24,512 nt of DNA from JANYCG01 sp031397915 (GTDB taxonomy: Bacteria; Pseudomonadota; Gammaproteobacteria; Burkholderiales; Burkholderiaceae_C), in contig JANNMM010000377.1 of assembly GCA_031397915.1 (NCBI GenBank), positions 1-24,512 of the forward strand, in the 5' to 3' direction. Below, piece by piece: positions 7,357 to 15,425 of the stretch (the first letter of the stretch is position 1; each line of letters starts with the position of its first letter). The notes beneath the pieces are model-generated. The model was not told the origin of the DNA. It saw nothing but the letters and a program-made list of their open reading frames with translations, and made no database searches. Both the position numbers and the translations under genes were made by a program.

Positions 7357-7377
7357 ATGCTATTCTTGTGATAGCAT
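7357..7377. repeat. Dispersed intergenic hairpin, copy 1 (ATGCTAT-N7-ATAGCAT)
   Basis: A perfect 7-bp inverted repeat with a 7-base loop (TCTTGTG). The core GCTAT-N7-ATAGC recurs at 10517-10533 and 21073-21089 with the same loop length but different loop sequence, always in AT-rich spacers. Such elements are, as far as I recall, common in Comamonadaceae genomes. Confidence 0.5.
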
Positions 7378-7386
7378 AACATGTTA
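7377..7386. promoter_or_regulatory. TAACATGTTA palindrome (possible operator half of a pair)
   Basis: A perfect 10-bp palindrome 170 bases before the binding-protein start. It shares TAACAT/ATGTTA with the dyad at 7443-7460, 66 bases away. Two matching dyads in one divergent spacer suggest one regulator binding both; its identity is unknown. Confidence 0.4.
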
Positions 7387-7442
7387 ATTTCACGTGACTT
7401 CAGCCCTTAATTTTTCTCAAGAATTGGCGGAAACCCTTAATT

Positions 7443-7470
7443 GTTAACATCCATGTTAACATTATATAAA
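7443..7470 (+). promoter_or_regulatory. GTTAACAT-CC-ATGTTAAC dyad overlapping a possible promoter
   Basis: The dyad (7443-7460) has perfect 8-bp arms and a 2-base centre. It overlaps a possible sigma-70 promoter reading rightward: TTGTTA at 7441-7446, an 18-base gap, and TATAAA at 7465-7470, about 80 bases before the DUF1800 start. A protein bound here would cover the promoter, so repression is the simplest guess. Promoter assignment is by eye only. Confidence 0.4.
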
Positions 7471-7551
7471 AACGCTTGCAGTAAATCTGTGCAACGCCGC
7501 CAACCGGTTTGCCCACTGTCGCGTTAAAAGCAGGCGCACTAAAAACTCACC

Positions 7552-9036
7552 ATGCACAACCCAAAACGGCGTGTCAGATTGACACCTCAGACGGTCATGA
7601 CGGCTCAAAACACAGGCAGCGCGCTGGCGCGGATGGCCTTGGCGATCACCCTGGGCTGCAGCCTCAGCACGGCGGCCATCGCGCAGACAGACACCAGCGC
7701 TGCGGCGGCGTGGCGTGCGACATCCCGCTTGGGTTACGGCCCCTCGCCTGACAGCGCGCTGGCGGCACAAACCGGCGCGCGCGCCTGGGCGCTGCAGCAG
7801 GTAGACGCCGCCTTCGCCGCCAGCCAGCGCCAAGCTGCCATACCGGCGGAATTCGCCCGCATCAACGCGCCGATCAACGACATTGCCCGGGAATTTCAGG
7901 CCGAGCGCGAAGCGCGCCGCACCTTGCGCCCTTTGCCGGCAGGGCCTGCCGATGGCACAGCGGCGCAGCCCAGTACCCTTCCCAACACCTACAGCGTCGA
8001 CATGGCGCGCAGCGCCGCCGCCTGGCGCCTGGCCGCCTGCAGCGACGCCGCGATCGAACAGCCCTTGTTGGCGAAGATGACGGAGTTCTGGTTCAACCAC
8101 CTCAATGTGTTCGTCGGCAAAGGCCCGACGCGCCCTTTCCTCGGGCATTACGTGGTCAATGTGGCCCGGGCCCACGCCTTGGGCCGCTTTGAAGACCTGC
8201 TGCTGGCCAGCGCCCGCCATCCTGCCATGCTCCTGTATCTGGACCAGGCGCAAAGCAGCGTGCGCGGCCTGAACGAAAACTACGCGCGCGAGTTGATGGA
8301 ACTGCACACCCTGGGCGTCCATGCCGGTTACACCCAAAACGACGTGCACGAACTGGCACGCATCCTGACCGGCTGGACGGTGCCTCTGGCGCAAGGCCGG
8401 GCTTTCGACTTTGTAGCGCGGCTGCATGACACCGGTGACAAAACCTTGCTCGGGCGCACCTTCAAATCCGGCGGCGCGCGTGAGGGTGAAGACGCGATCC
8501 TGATGCTGGCGCGCCACCCGGCCACAGCCCGGCGCATCGCAACACGCCTGGCAGCGACTTTTGTGGCCGACCAGCCGCCGCAGGCCCTGGTCGAGCGGCT
8601 CACCGCCACCTTCCTGCGCACGCAAGGCGACATCCGCGCGGTCATGCAGGCGCTGGTGGCGTCTGACGAGTTTTGGCAGGCCGGCAACACCCTGTTCAAA
8701 ACGCCGGTCGACTTCGCCTGCTCGGCCCTCACGGCGGCGGGCGGCGTGAAAGACCCGCGCGACATCCAGCAGGCGCTGGGCTTTCTGGCGCAGGCCGGGC
8801 AAGCCATGCACGGCTGGCAAACGCCAGATGGCTACAAGACCGACGCCGACACCTGGCTGGCCCCCGAGGCGCTGACCCGCCGGGCCGACTTCGCCATCGC
8901 CGTGGGCAACCGCATTGCCGAGCCGGTTTACCTGTTGCCATTCCTGAGTCCTTCAACTGCCAGCCGTGTGGCCCGCGAGTCTGCTGCGCTTCGCAGCGGC
9001 TTGATGCTGGCCAGCCCTGATTTCATGTCCAAATAG
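7552..9036 (+). CDS. DUF1800 family exported protein
   Basis: 494 residues. A hydrophobic stretch at about 25-43 ending in AAIA before Q45 is a likely signal peptide; ATG at 7597 (codon 16) gives a more usual leader length and may be the true start, since neither ATG has a clear ribosome site. DUF1800 features are visible: WRATSRLGYGPS near the mature N-terminus, EFWFNHLNVFVGK (178-190), LLLASARHPAMLLYLDQAQS (216-235), NENYARELMELHTLGV (241-256) and YTQNDVHELARILTGW (260-275). The biochemical role of the family is unknown. It is followed by a DUF1501 gene, the standard partner, 21 bases downstream, so the two are almost surely one operon acting in the periplasm. Confidence 0.9.
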   Translation: MHNPKRRVRLTPQTVMTAQNTGSALARMALAITLGCSLSTAAIAQTDTSAAAAWRATSRLGYGPSPDSALAAQTGARAWALQQVDAAFAASQRQAAIPAEFARINAPINDIAREFQAEREARRTLRPLPAGPADGTAAQPSTLPNTYSVDMARSAAAWRLAACSDAAIEQPLLAKMTEFWFNHLNVFVGKGPTRPFLGHYVVNVARAHALGRFEDLLLASARHPAMLLYLDQAQSSVRGLNENYARELMELHTLGVHAGYTQNDVHELARILTGWTVPLAQGRAFDFVARLHDTGDKTLLGRTFKSGGAREGEDAILMLARHPATARRIATRLAATFVADQPPQALVERLTATFLRTQGDIRAVMQALVASDEFWQAGNTLFKTPVDFACSALTAAGGVKDPRDIQQALGFLAQAGQAMHGWQTPDGYKTDADTWLAPEALTRRADFAIAVGNRIAEPVYLLPFLSPSTASRVARESAALRSGLMLASPDFMSK

Positions 9037-9057
9037 CCCATTGTTGCTGGGCACAGA

Positions 9058-10464
9058 ATGCCCCGGAACCGCCCTATGAACCACCCCACTCTTCACGCAC
9101 CCCAATCGTCTCGCCGGCTCTGGTTGCAGGGCCTGGGCGCTGGTCTGGCACTGGGCGCATTGGCGCCCCGCGTTTGGGCGCAGTCGGGGCCCCGCGGCTC
9201 TGGTGGGGCAAGCCAGGGGCGGCTCGTCGTGGTCTTTCTGCGCGGCGCCTACGATGGGCTGTCTGCCTTCGTACCCTACGCGGATCCAGACTACTACCGG
9301 CTGCGACCGAACATCGCCATCGCCACGCCCGATGGGTCGGCGCAAGCCGCCATCAAGCTCGACAACACGTTCGCCCTGCACCCGTCGATGGCCGCGTTGT
9401 TGCCGTTGTGGCAGCAGGGCGTTTTGGGTTTTATTCCGGCGGCGGGCCTTGGCGCGCCGAATCGTTCACACTTTGACGCGCAATACCAAATGGAGGTTGC
9501 AGCGGCCGACAAAACCAGCGGCGCAAGCGGCTGGTTGAACCGGCTGGCCGCCGTCCATAACACCTCCGCACCGATTATTGCGCCCCCGCCCACACCGGTT
9601 GCGATGGGGGTGGGTGAAGCCAACCCGGCGATCCTGGCGGGCAGCGCCACCGTCAAGCTGATTCCACGGGGCCAATCCGCCGAGCGCACCGGCGTGTTGG
9701 CCAATGGCAATACCCGTCTGGCCTTGCTGGATTTGTATTCCGGCGATGACCGCCTGAGCGTGGCTTTTCGCAAAGGCGCAGACAGCCGCACACAAAGCGC
9801 CACAGAACTCAGCAGCGAAAAAGCCGCGGTGGAGAACCGCCGCATGACAGAGCGAAACCAGATGGACCGCAGCCTTGACAAAGACGGCACGCCCGCCAAC
9901 CCCCAGGCGCAAACCGCACAGATGCTCGCTGCCAGCAATGGCGCCGCCGACCCGGTCGGCCTGCAACTGGATGCCCAGCACCTGGGCACCTTGATGCGCA
10001 ATGACCGCAACCTGGCGATTGGTTTCCTCTCGGCCGGCGGTTGGGACACCCACGCCAACCAGGGCAACGCGGTGGGACAACTGGCCAACAACCTGGGCAA
10101 CCTCGCGCGCGCCATCGTGCAATTGCGCCAGGACTTCAACGAACGCGGCGACATGATTGTTGTGATGAGCGAGTTTGGCCGCACCAGCGCTGAAAACGGC
10201 ACCAAAGGCACCGACCACGGTTTTGGCAACGCCCTGTGGCTTTTGGGCAACCCGGTCAATGGCGGCAAGTGGCATGGGCGATGGAGTGGCCTGGCACGCG
10301 GCAACCTGAATGAATCGCGTGATCTGCCGGCCCACCACGACTACCGCGCCGTATTGGCCCAGGTACTGCGCCGCACATTTGCCCTGCCCGACAGCCGCCT
10401 GGCGGCGTTGTTGCCTGGCGCCACTTGGGATGCTCGGTTGGACGGCCTGATGCGGGCCGCCTGA
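9058..10464 (+). CDS. DUF1501 family protein with twin-arginine signal
   Basis: 468 residues. The N-terminus has SSRRLWLQGLGAGLALGALAPRVWA, a Tat-type leader with the arginine pair at 19-20 and a cut before Q42, implying export after folding. ATG at 9076 (codon 7) is an alternative start. Family motifs include VVVFLRGAYDGLS, DPDYYRLRPNIAI, LHPSMAALLPLW, SAGGWDTHANQ, and MSEFGRTSAENGTKGTDHGFGN. DUF1501 proteins resemble the alkaline phosphatase/sulfatase fold, and the late Glu/Asp/His run could hold metal ligands, but no substrate is known. It pairs with the DUF1800 gene upstream. Confidence 0.9.
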   Translation: MPRNRPMNHPTLHAPQSSRRLWLQGLGAGLALGALAPRVWAQSGPRGSGGASQGRLVVVFLRGAYDGLSAFVPYADPDYYRLRPNIAIATPDGSAQAAIKLDNTFALHPSMAALLPLWQQGVLGFIPAAGLGAPNRSHFDAQYQMEVAAADKTSGASGWLNRLAAVHNTSAPIIAPPPTPVAMGVGEANPAILAGSATVKLIPRGQSAERTGVLANGNTRLALLDLYSGDDRLSVAFRKGADSRTQSATELSSEKAAVENRRMTERNQMDRSLDKDGTPANPQAQTAQMLAASNGAADPVGLQLDAQHLGTLMRNDRNLAIGFLSAGGWDTHANQGNAVGQLANNLGNLARAIVQLRQDFNERGDMIVVMSEFGRTSAENGTKGTDHGFGNALWLLGNPVNGGKWHGRWSGLARGNLNESRDLPAHHDYRAVLAQVLRRTFALPDSRLAALLPGATWDARLDGLMRAA

Positions 10465-10516
10465 GCCAGGCAGTCCAGTTTCTTAACAGTCTTGGTGGCC
10501 TTGGCGACTATTGAAC

Positions 10517-10533
10517 GCTATCAATATTATAGC
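10517..10533. repeat. Dispersed intergenic hairpin, copy 2 (GCTAT-N7-ATAGC)
   Basis: 5-bp perfect arms with a 7-base loop (CAATATT), in the AT-rich spacer between the convergent DUF1501 and permease genes. It shares its core with copies at 7357 and 21072. It has no T-run and is not an obvious terminator. Confidence 0.45.
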
Positions 10534-10609
10534 TATAAACGCATATAATTCCTGACTTAAATTCCAATTTAACGCTGAGAATCAGGAAAAAACCGAAATC
10601 CTGGCCAAT

Positions 10610-10628
10610 CATACCCAAATTGGGTATG
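10610..10628. promoter_or_regulatory. Perfect 19-base dyad CATACCCAA-A-TTGGGTATG
   Basis: Nine-base arms around one central base, lying between two convergent genes, 52 bases beyond the permease stop. The one-base centre makes an RNA hairpin awkward and points to a protein-binding dyad, although no start codon is near. Its function is open. Confidence 0.4.
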
Positions 10629-10679
10629 GAAAACGTGAAAAAGGCGAAACGACAACCGCAGCAACGCCGCGCGTCGTCA

Positions 10680-11630
10680 CTACCGCTCTTTCGAATACGG
10701 CTTGCCCAGCGCCTGCGGTGCCACGGCTGAGCCTATGAAGCCCGCCAGAAGGATCACCGTCAACACATACGGCAAGGCCTGAATGGCCTGCACCGGCACT
10801 TCGCCGCCGCCCAGGCTGACGGGCAGTTTCACACCCTGCAGACGAATCGCGGCGGCATCCAGAAACCCAAACAACAAACACGCCCACAGCGCCAACACCG
10901 GGTGCCAGCGTCCAAAAATCAAAGCAGCCAGCGCCATGAAGCCGCGCCCCGCCGTCATGTTGTGGGAGAAATTGGCCGCCTGTGCCAGCACCAGGTAACT
11001 GCCCGCCAGGCCACACAACATGCCATTGAGCGTCAAAGCCATGTACCGCAGGCGCGTGACGGAAACCCCGGCCGCGTCAACCATCTGCGGGTTCTCGCCC
11101 ACGGCCCGCAGGCGCAGGCCAAAACGCGTGCGAAACAGCAGCCACCACACCGCTGGCACCAGCGCCAGCGCGATGTAGACCATCAGGTTGTGGCTGAGCA
11201 ATCCTTCGCCGATCACCTGGCCAATGAACGGGATACCCTTCGCGGATTCGGCAAACTGCGGGAACAGCGGCTGGATGCGCACCGCCGTTGACACCGCTGG
11301 CGTTTGCCCACCCTGCGCGAACCAGGCAATGCCCAGCACCATCGTCATGCCCGAGGCGATGATGTTGATCGCCACGCCCGAGACCACCTGGTCGCCCTTG
11401 TGGCTCACACAGGCCAAGCCGTGCATCCAGGCCAATGCCACGGCGACCAGCATCGCCAGAAATACCGCCAGCAGGGTTGAGCCAAAGGCGGCGAACAGCA
11501 TCTTGCCTTCCAGGCCGATATCTACAACTCCGGCGCGCTCTGACAACAAACCTGCCAAAGCGCAGAAAATCAGCGGCGTCGAAACCCGCAGGGTCGAGGC
11601 CAGCATGGCGCCAAACAGGGCGTCATCCAT
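10680..11630 (-). CDS. ABC transporter permease, nucleoside-type (NupQ/RnsD-like)
   Basis: A 316-residue inner-membrane protein with eight or more hydrophobic segments. The opening TLRVSTPLIFCALAGLLSERAGVVDIGLEGKML is the hallmark of the BPD_transp_2 permeases that work with BMP-family binding proteins. LRAVGENPQMVDAAGVSVTRLRYMAL is the cytoplasmic coupling loop. GGAG precedes the ATG by six bases. Its start overlaps the end of the other permease by eight bases (11623-11630), so translation is coupled. The segment between the first two helices is somewhat shorter than I expect for the family. It is the last gene of the leftward operon. Confidence 0.92.
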   Translation of the reverse strand: MDDALFGAMLASTLRVSTPLIFCALAGLLSERAGVVDIGLEGKMLFAAFGSTLLAVFLAMLVAVALAWMHGLACVSHKGDQVVSGVAINIIASGMTMVLGIAWFAQGGQTPAVSTAVRIQPLFPQFAESAKGIPFIGQVIGEGLLSHNLMVYIALALVPAVWWLLFRTRFGLRLRAVGENPQMVDAAGVSVTRLRYMALTLNGMLCGLAGSYLVLAQAANFSHNMTAGRGFMALAALIFGRWHPVLALWACLLFGFLDAAAIRLQGVKLPVSLGGGEVPVQAIQALPYVLTVILLAGFIGSAVAPQALGKPYSKER

Positions 11631-12747
11631 GTTGTGCTCCCGGTTTTGCCTTGGGTGTGAACAGCGCGAGCAGCCAGCTCACGGGACGTGCGATCACGTA
11701 GGCCATCGCGCCTGAAAACAGCACGATGAAGCCTTGCAGCGCCACCACCATGTCGCGGCTGAAACCGCGGATCTCGAAGGCCACTTCAGCACCGCCCTGG
11801 TAAAGCGCGCCAAACAGCAAGCTGGCAAAAATGATGCCCACCGGGTGGTTGCGCCCCATCAGCGCCACGGCAATGCCCGTGAAGCCCGCGCCACTCACAA
11901 ACTCCAGCAGCAGTTTGCCGTTTACACCGGCAATTTCATTCATGCCCACCATGCCCGCCAGCGCGCCCGAAATCGCCATTGACACCATCACCTGCTTCTT
12001 TGAGCGGATGCCCGCGTATTCGGCCGCGCTGGGGCTCGAACCCACCGCACGCAGGTGGTAACCGCCGCGCGTGCGCCACAAAAACAGGTAAACCGCCAGG
12101 CACGCCAGAAGCGCCAGAAATACACTGATGTTCAGCGGCGAGCTCGGCCAATTGATGCCCAGCCAGCCCAGCGCATCTTTCATGCCGGGCAACTTGGCCG
12201 AATCGGCAAAGGGCACACTCTCTACCGACATCGTGCCTTTGGGGCGCAGGTGGTTCACCAGCAAATACACCAGCAAGGTGCTGGCGATGAAGTTGAACAT
12301 GATGGTGGTGATCACCACGTGGCTGCCCCGGTAGGCCTGCAAATAGGCCGGCACGGCGGCCCATGCCATGCCAAACAGGGCGCTGAAAACCAGCATCAGC
12401 GGCAACATCAGCCAGATCGGCAAAGATGGCGCGAGCCACAGCGCGATCAGCCCGGTGCCCAGGCCGCCCATGATGGCCTGGCCTTCGCCGCCAATGTTGA
12501 ACAGCCCGCCGTGAAAAGCCACCGCCACCGCGAGCCCGGTGAAGATGAAAGTCGTCGCGTAATAAAAGGTGTAACTCAAGCCCCGCTGGGTGCCAAAGGC
12601 CCCGCGCACCAGCACCGTGATCACCTCCGCCGGGCTTTGTCCCACCAACGCCACCACCGCTCCAGCCACCAGCAGTGCCACCAGCAGGCACACCACGGGC
12701 AGCAGCACCAGATCAGCCCAGCGCGGCAGGGGCGCAGCTGCACTCAT
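11623..12747 (-). CDS. ABC transporter permease, nucleoside-type (NupP/RnsC-like)
   Basis: A 374-residue membrane protein. The N-terminal part is a long hydrophobic helix followed by a periplasmic loop with VLVRGAFGTQRGLSYTFYYATTFIFTGLAVAVAFHGGLFNIGGEGQ, the typical opening of the first permease in BMP-type nucleoside importers. LRAVGSSPSAAEYAGIRSKKQVMVSMAISGALAG is the coupling loop. AAGGG lies nine bases before the ATG. It starts 13 bases after the ATPase stop and overlaps the next permease. The two permeases would form the heterodimeric channel. Confidence 0.92.
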   Translation of the reverse strand: MSAAAPLPRWADLVLLPVVCLLVALLVAGAVVALVGQSPAEVITVLVRGAFGTQRGLSYTFYYATTFIFTGLAVAVAFHGGLFNIGGEGQAIMGGLGTGLIALWLAPSLPIWLMLPLMLVFSALFGMAWAAVPAYLQAYRGSHVVITTIMFNFIASTLLVYLLVNHLRPKGTMSVESVPFADSAKLPGMKDALGWLGINWPSSPLNISVFLALLACLAVYLFLWRTRGGYHLRAVGSSPSAAEYAGIRSKKQVMVSMAISGALAGMVGMNEIAGVNGKLLLEFVSGAGFTGIAVALMGRNHPVGIIFASLLFGALYQGGAEVAFEIRGFSRDMVVALQGFIVLFSGAMAYVIARPVSWLLALFTPKAKPGAQHG

Positions 12748-12760
12748 GGTGTGTTTCCCT

Positions 12761-14296
12761 TCATGCGTGGCCGCCCGTCATCAGCAGGCCCAAGCCGGCT
12801 TCGGTGCAGTCCTGGATGGCCACCTCGCCGGCTACACGCCCCTGGTTCATCACCATCACGCGGTCTGACAGGGCGAGGATTTCATCGAGCTCGCTGGAGA
12901 CCACCAGCACGGCGCAACCGGCGTCGCGCATGGCGCGCAGTTGCGTGTAGATAAATTCGATGGCGCCGATGTCGACACCGCGTGTGGGTTGGCCGACCAG
13001 CAACACGCTGGGCACCTGGCCCAATTCACGGGCCAGCACCAGTTTTTGCTGGTTGCCGCCCGAGAATTTATTGCTCATCAATTCCGGGTTGCGCGGGCGC
13101 ACGTCATAACGCTCCATCAGGCCTGCGGTAGCGCTTTTCATGCGCGGGTGCGCCATCCAGCCGCGGCGGGAATAGTCGGGCAGGCCGTCATAACCCAACA
13201 CGGCGGACTCCCAGGCAACGAACTGCATCACCAGCGCGCGCGCGTGGCGGTCTTCAGGCACGTGCGCGAGCCCCAGTTTCCGGGCCAGGGAGGGAGACAG
13301 CCAGCCGCCCGACTGAAACTCACGAGCGCCCAATGTCATGCGCCCTTCCTGGGGCGCTAGCAGACCCGACAACACATCCAGCAATTCGCTCTGCCCATTG
13401 CCCGACACACCGGCCACGCCGACGATTTCCCCCGCGCGCAACTGCAGGTCAATGCCGTCCAGGCGCACGACTTTCATGTTGTCACGTACGGTGACTTTGT
13501 GCGCCTGCAACAGCACCTCACCACCGGTGCGCGCACCGGAATCGACCCGCCCGATGTTCACCTTGCGCCCGACCATGGCTTCGGCCAGGCCCCCGATAGA
13601 CGCCTGGGCAATCGGCAGGTTGGCCACCACGCGGCCGGCCCGCATCACGGTGACCTGGTCACACAGGCCCATCACCTCACGCAGCTTGTGGGTGATGAGC
13701 AAAATGGTGGTGCCCTGGCTGCGCAGCAGTTTGAGGACCTCGAAAAGCTGGTCGGTCTCCTGCGGCGTGAGCACGGCAGTGGGCTCGTCAAGGATCAGGA
13801 TTTTGGCGCCACGGTAGAGCGTCTTGAGTATCTCGAGGCGCTGCCGGTCGCCAACGGCGAGGTCGGCCACCAGGGCATCGAGGTTCACTTTGAGGCCCGT
13901 TGACGCCATCAGCGCTTCCAGCTTGCCCCGCACTTGCGCTTCGGCTTTTTGCAAAAGCCAATGGGGCTCGGCGCCGAGCATCACATTGTCCAGCGCCGTC
14001 AGGGTTTCAACCAGCATGAAGTGCTGGTGCACCATGCCGATCCCGAGGGCGATGGCATCGTCGGCATTGCGGATCGCGGCGGGCTTGCCCAGGACTTCAA
14101 TGCTGCCGTTGTCGGCGCTGTAGAAGCCGTAGAGGATCGACATCAGGGTGCTTTTGCCCGCGCCGTTTTCCCCCACGATGCCATGCACCGTGCCGGCACC
14201 CACCTGCAAGTCAACATCGACGTTGGCCGCCACCGCGCCAAAACGCTTGTTGATGCCGCGCATGTGGACGGCGGCGGTGGTTTTCAGGTCAGGCAT
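12761..14296 (-). CDS. Nucleoside ABC transporter ATP-binding protein with two ABC domains (NupO/RnsB-like)
   Basis: A cytoplasmic ATPase of 511 residues, two fused ABC domains as in RbsA/MglA-type importers. Domain 1 has Walker A GENGAGKST (42-50), a signature reading LAVGDRQRLEI and Walker B ILILDEPTAVL. Domain 2 has a weakened Walker A (GVSGNGQSEL), a full FSGGNQQKLVLAREL signature and a weak Walker B (LLVGQPTRGVD). This asymmetry is usual for the family, so only one site probably hydrolyses ATP well. ATG at 14296 is chosen: the longer frame starts at 14329 inside the loop of the terminator-like hairpin. No strong ribosome site is visible before it. Confidence 0.92.
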   Translation of the reverse strand: MPDLKTTAAVHMRGINKRFGAVAANVDVDLQVGAGTVHGIVGENGAGKSTLMSILYGFYSADNGSIEVLGKPAAIRNADDAIALGIGMVHQHFMLVETLTALDNVMLGAEPHWLLQKAEAQVRGKLEALMASTGLKVNLDALVADLAVGDRQRLEILKTLYRGAKILILDEPTAVLTPQETDQLFEVLKLLRSQGTTILLITHKLREVMGLCDQVTVMRAGRVVANLPIAQASIGGLAEAMVGRKVNIGRVDSGARTGGEVLLQAHKVTVRDNMKVVRLDGIDLQLRAGEIVGVAGVSGNGQSELLDVLSGLLAPQEGRMTLGAREFQSGGWLSPSLARKLGLAHVPEDRHARALVMQFVAWESAVLGYDGLPDYSRRGWMAHPRMKSATAGLMERYDVRPRNPELMSNKFSGGNQQKLVLARELGQVPSVLLVGQPTRGVDIGAIEFIYTQLRAMRDAGCAVLVVSSELDEILALSDRVMVMNQGRVAGEVAIQDCTEAGLGLLMTGGHA

Positions 14297-14309
14297 CGGC
14301 CCATGATAC

Positions 14310-14344
14310 AAAAAAGCCCGCAGCGCCATGTGGACGCTGCGGGC
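14310..14344 (-). terminator. Rho-independent terminator/attenuator between bmp and the ABC ATPase gene
   Basis: On the minus strand GCCCGCAGCG, a 9-base loop, CGCTGCGGGC and then TTTTTTG. The 10-bp GC-rich stem plus U-run is a textbook intrinsic terminator. It begins 24 bases after the bmp stop and ends 14 bases before the ATPase ATG, so it can only act between them. Read-through would give more binding protein than transporter core, a known need of binding-protein-dependent importers. Confidence 0.85.
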
Positions 14345-14368
14345 GTTTGGCCCGGAAAGGGGTTCAGT

Positions 14369-15349
14369 TCAATACTTGCAGGCGTTGTCGGCCATGTAGT
14401 CGGCCACCTTGATCTTGCCGCTGATGATGTCGGCCTTGGCGGCGTCCACCTTTTTCTTCATGTCGGCAGAAACCAGTTTTTCGTTGTTGGCGTCCATGGC
14501 GTAATCAATGCCGCCTTCCTTCAGGCCCAGCACAGTGATGCCGGGTTTGTGGCCTTTGGCGACGTTCAACACGGCTACGTCAACCCGCTTGAGCATGGAG
14601 GTGAGCATGGTGCCGGGCTGCAGGTGGTTCTGGTTGCTGTCCACACCAATGGCGAGTTTGCCGCCGTCTTTGGCGGCCTGGTAAACACCAACGCCTGTTC
14701 CACCCGCGGCAGCAAACACCACGTCTGCACCTTTTGCAAATTGGGCCTTGGCCAGCTCGCCGCCGCGCGCCGGGTCGTTCCAGGCTGCACCCGTGGTGCC
14801 GGTCATGTTGCCGAAGGTTTCGATTTTCGGGTTGGCGAATTTCGCGCCTTGCTCGTAGCCGCACTGGAATTTGCGGATCAGCGGAATGTCCATGCCGCCG
14901 ACAAAACCGACCTTGCCGGTCTTGCTGGCCATTGCGGCCATGGCGCCGACCAGAAAGCTGCCCTCTTGTTCCTTGAACACCACCGACTGCACGTTGGGAA
15001 GGTTCACGACCATGTCGATGATGGCGAATTGCAGCTTGGGAAAGTCTTTGGCGACTTTTTCAATGCTCGAAGCCTGGCCAAAACCGATGCCGATGATGGG
15101 GCTTGCGCCGCGCTCAGCCATGCGGCGGATCGCCTGCTCACGCTGGGATTCATTGGAGATTTCGAAATCGAGGTACTGCTTGCCGGTTTCCTTTTTCCAC
15201 TGCTCGATGCCCCTGTAAGCGGCTTCGTTGAAGGATTTGTCAAATTTGCCGCCCATATCAAACACGATGGCGGGTTCCGCCTTGGCCGACAGGCTGATGG
15301 CGCACGCAATAGCGACCAGCCCCAAACTTGCAGATTTCCCGAATTTCAT
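14369..15349 (-). CDS. BMP-family (PnrA/BmpA-type) nucleoside-binding periplasmic protein
   Basis: 326 residues with a signal peptide (MKFGKSASLGLVAIACAISLSAKA, cut before E25). The mature protein starts PAIVFDMGGKFDKSFNEAAYRG, the defining opening of BMP lipoprotein-family proteins, in which the Asp and Phe contact the nucleoside. NESQREQAIRRMAERG, IGIGFGQ, GKVGFVGGMDIPLIRKFQCGYEQGAK and VVFAAAGGTGVGVYQAAKDGGKLAIGVDSNQ follow in family order. GGAG stands six bases before the ATG. There is no convincing lipobox, so it is probably soluble in the periplasm. Downstream come the ATPase and permeases; upstream come psuG and psuK. Together they argue for nucleosides, including pseudouridine, as ligands. 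Confidence 0.93.
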   Translation of the reverse strand: MKFGKSASLGLVAIACAISLSAKAEPAIVFDMGGKFDKSFNEAAYRGIEQWKKETGKQYLDFEISNESQREQAIRRMAERGASPIIGIGFGQASSIEKVAKDFPKLQFAIIDMVVNLPNVQSVVFKEQEGSFLVGAMAAMASKTGKVGFVGGMDIPLIRKFQCGYEQGAKFANPKIETFGNMTGTTGAAWNDPARGGELAKAQFAKGADVVFAAAGGTGVGVYQAAKDGGKLAIGVDSNQNHLQPGTMLTSMLKRVDVAVLNVAKGHKPGITVLGLKEGGIDYAMDANNEKLVSADMKKKVDAAKADIISGKIKVADYMADNACKY

Positions 15350-15425
15350 GATGACTCCAGAGGTTAGTAGAAGACCGATGATAAAACGTTAACGGTTGAG
15401 CCAGCGAGCGGCAATCAGGGTTTAC

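Larger units (their letters stand above)
7208..7551. other. Divergent spacer of 344 bases with regulatory dyads
   Basis: No gene is visible here. The half next to the binding-protein gene is GC-rich. From about 7355 it turns AT-rich and contains a dispersed hairpin repeat, two related TAACATGTTA dyads and a possible sigma-70 promoter, listed separately. It must hold the promoters of both divergent genes. Confidence 0.7.

Noticed and set aside
7208..7393. N-terminal extension of the LivJ-type binding protein to 7393
   Set aside because: It would put about 60 residues in front of a perfect signal peptide. ATG 7207 has a good ribosome site, and the extension crosses the hairpin and dyad region.
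7462..8820. 452-codon open frame on the minus strand
   Set aside because: It lies antisense to the DUF1800 gene, is rich in Arg, Gly, Gln and His, and has no family motif. It is a shadow caused by high GC at the third codon position.
9294..10304. 336-codon minus-strand frame over the DUF1501 gene
   Set aside because: Shadow of a well-supported exported protein; Arg/Ser/Pro-rich with no domain signature.
14297..14329. Longer start of the ABC ATPase at 14329
   Set aside because: That codon lies inside the loop of the strong terminator hairpin, and the extra residues match nothing in the family.
13934..15367. 477-codon open frame on the plus strand
   Set aside because: It is antisense to the bmp gene and the start of the ATPase gene, both of which have intact motifs. 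It reads across the terminator and has no recognisable domain.
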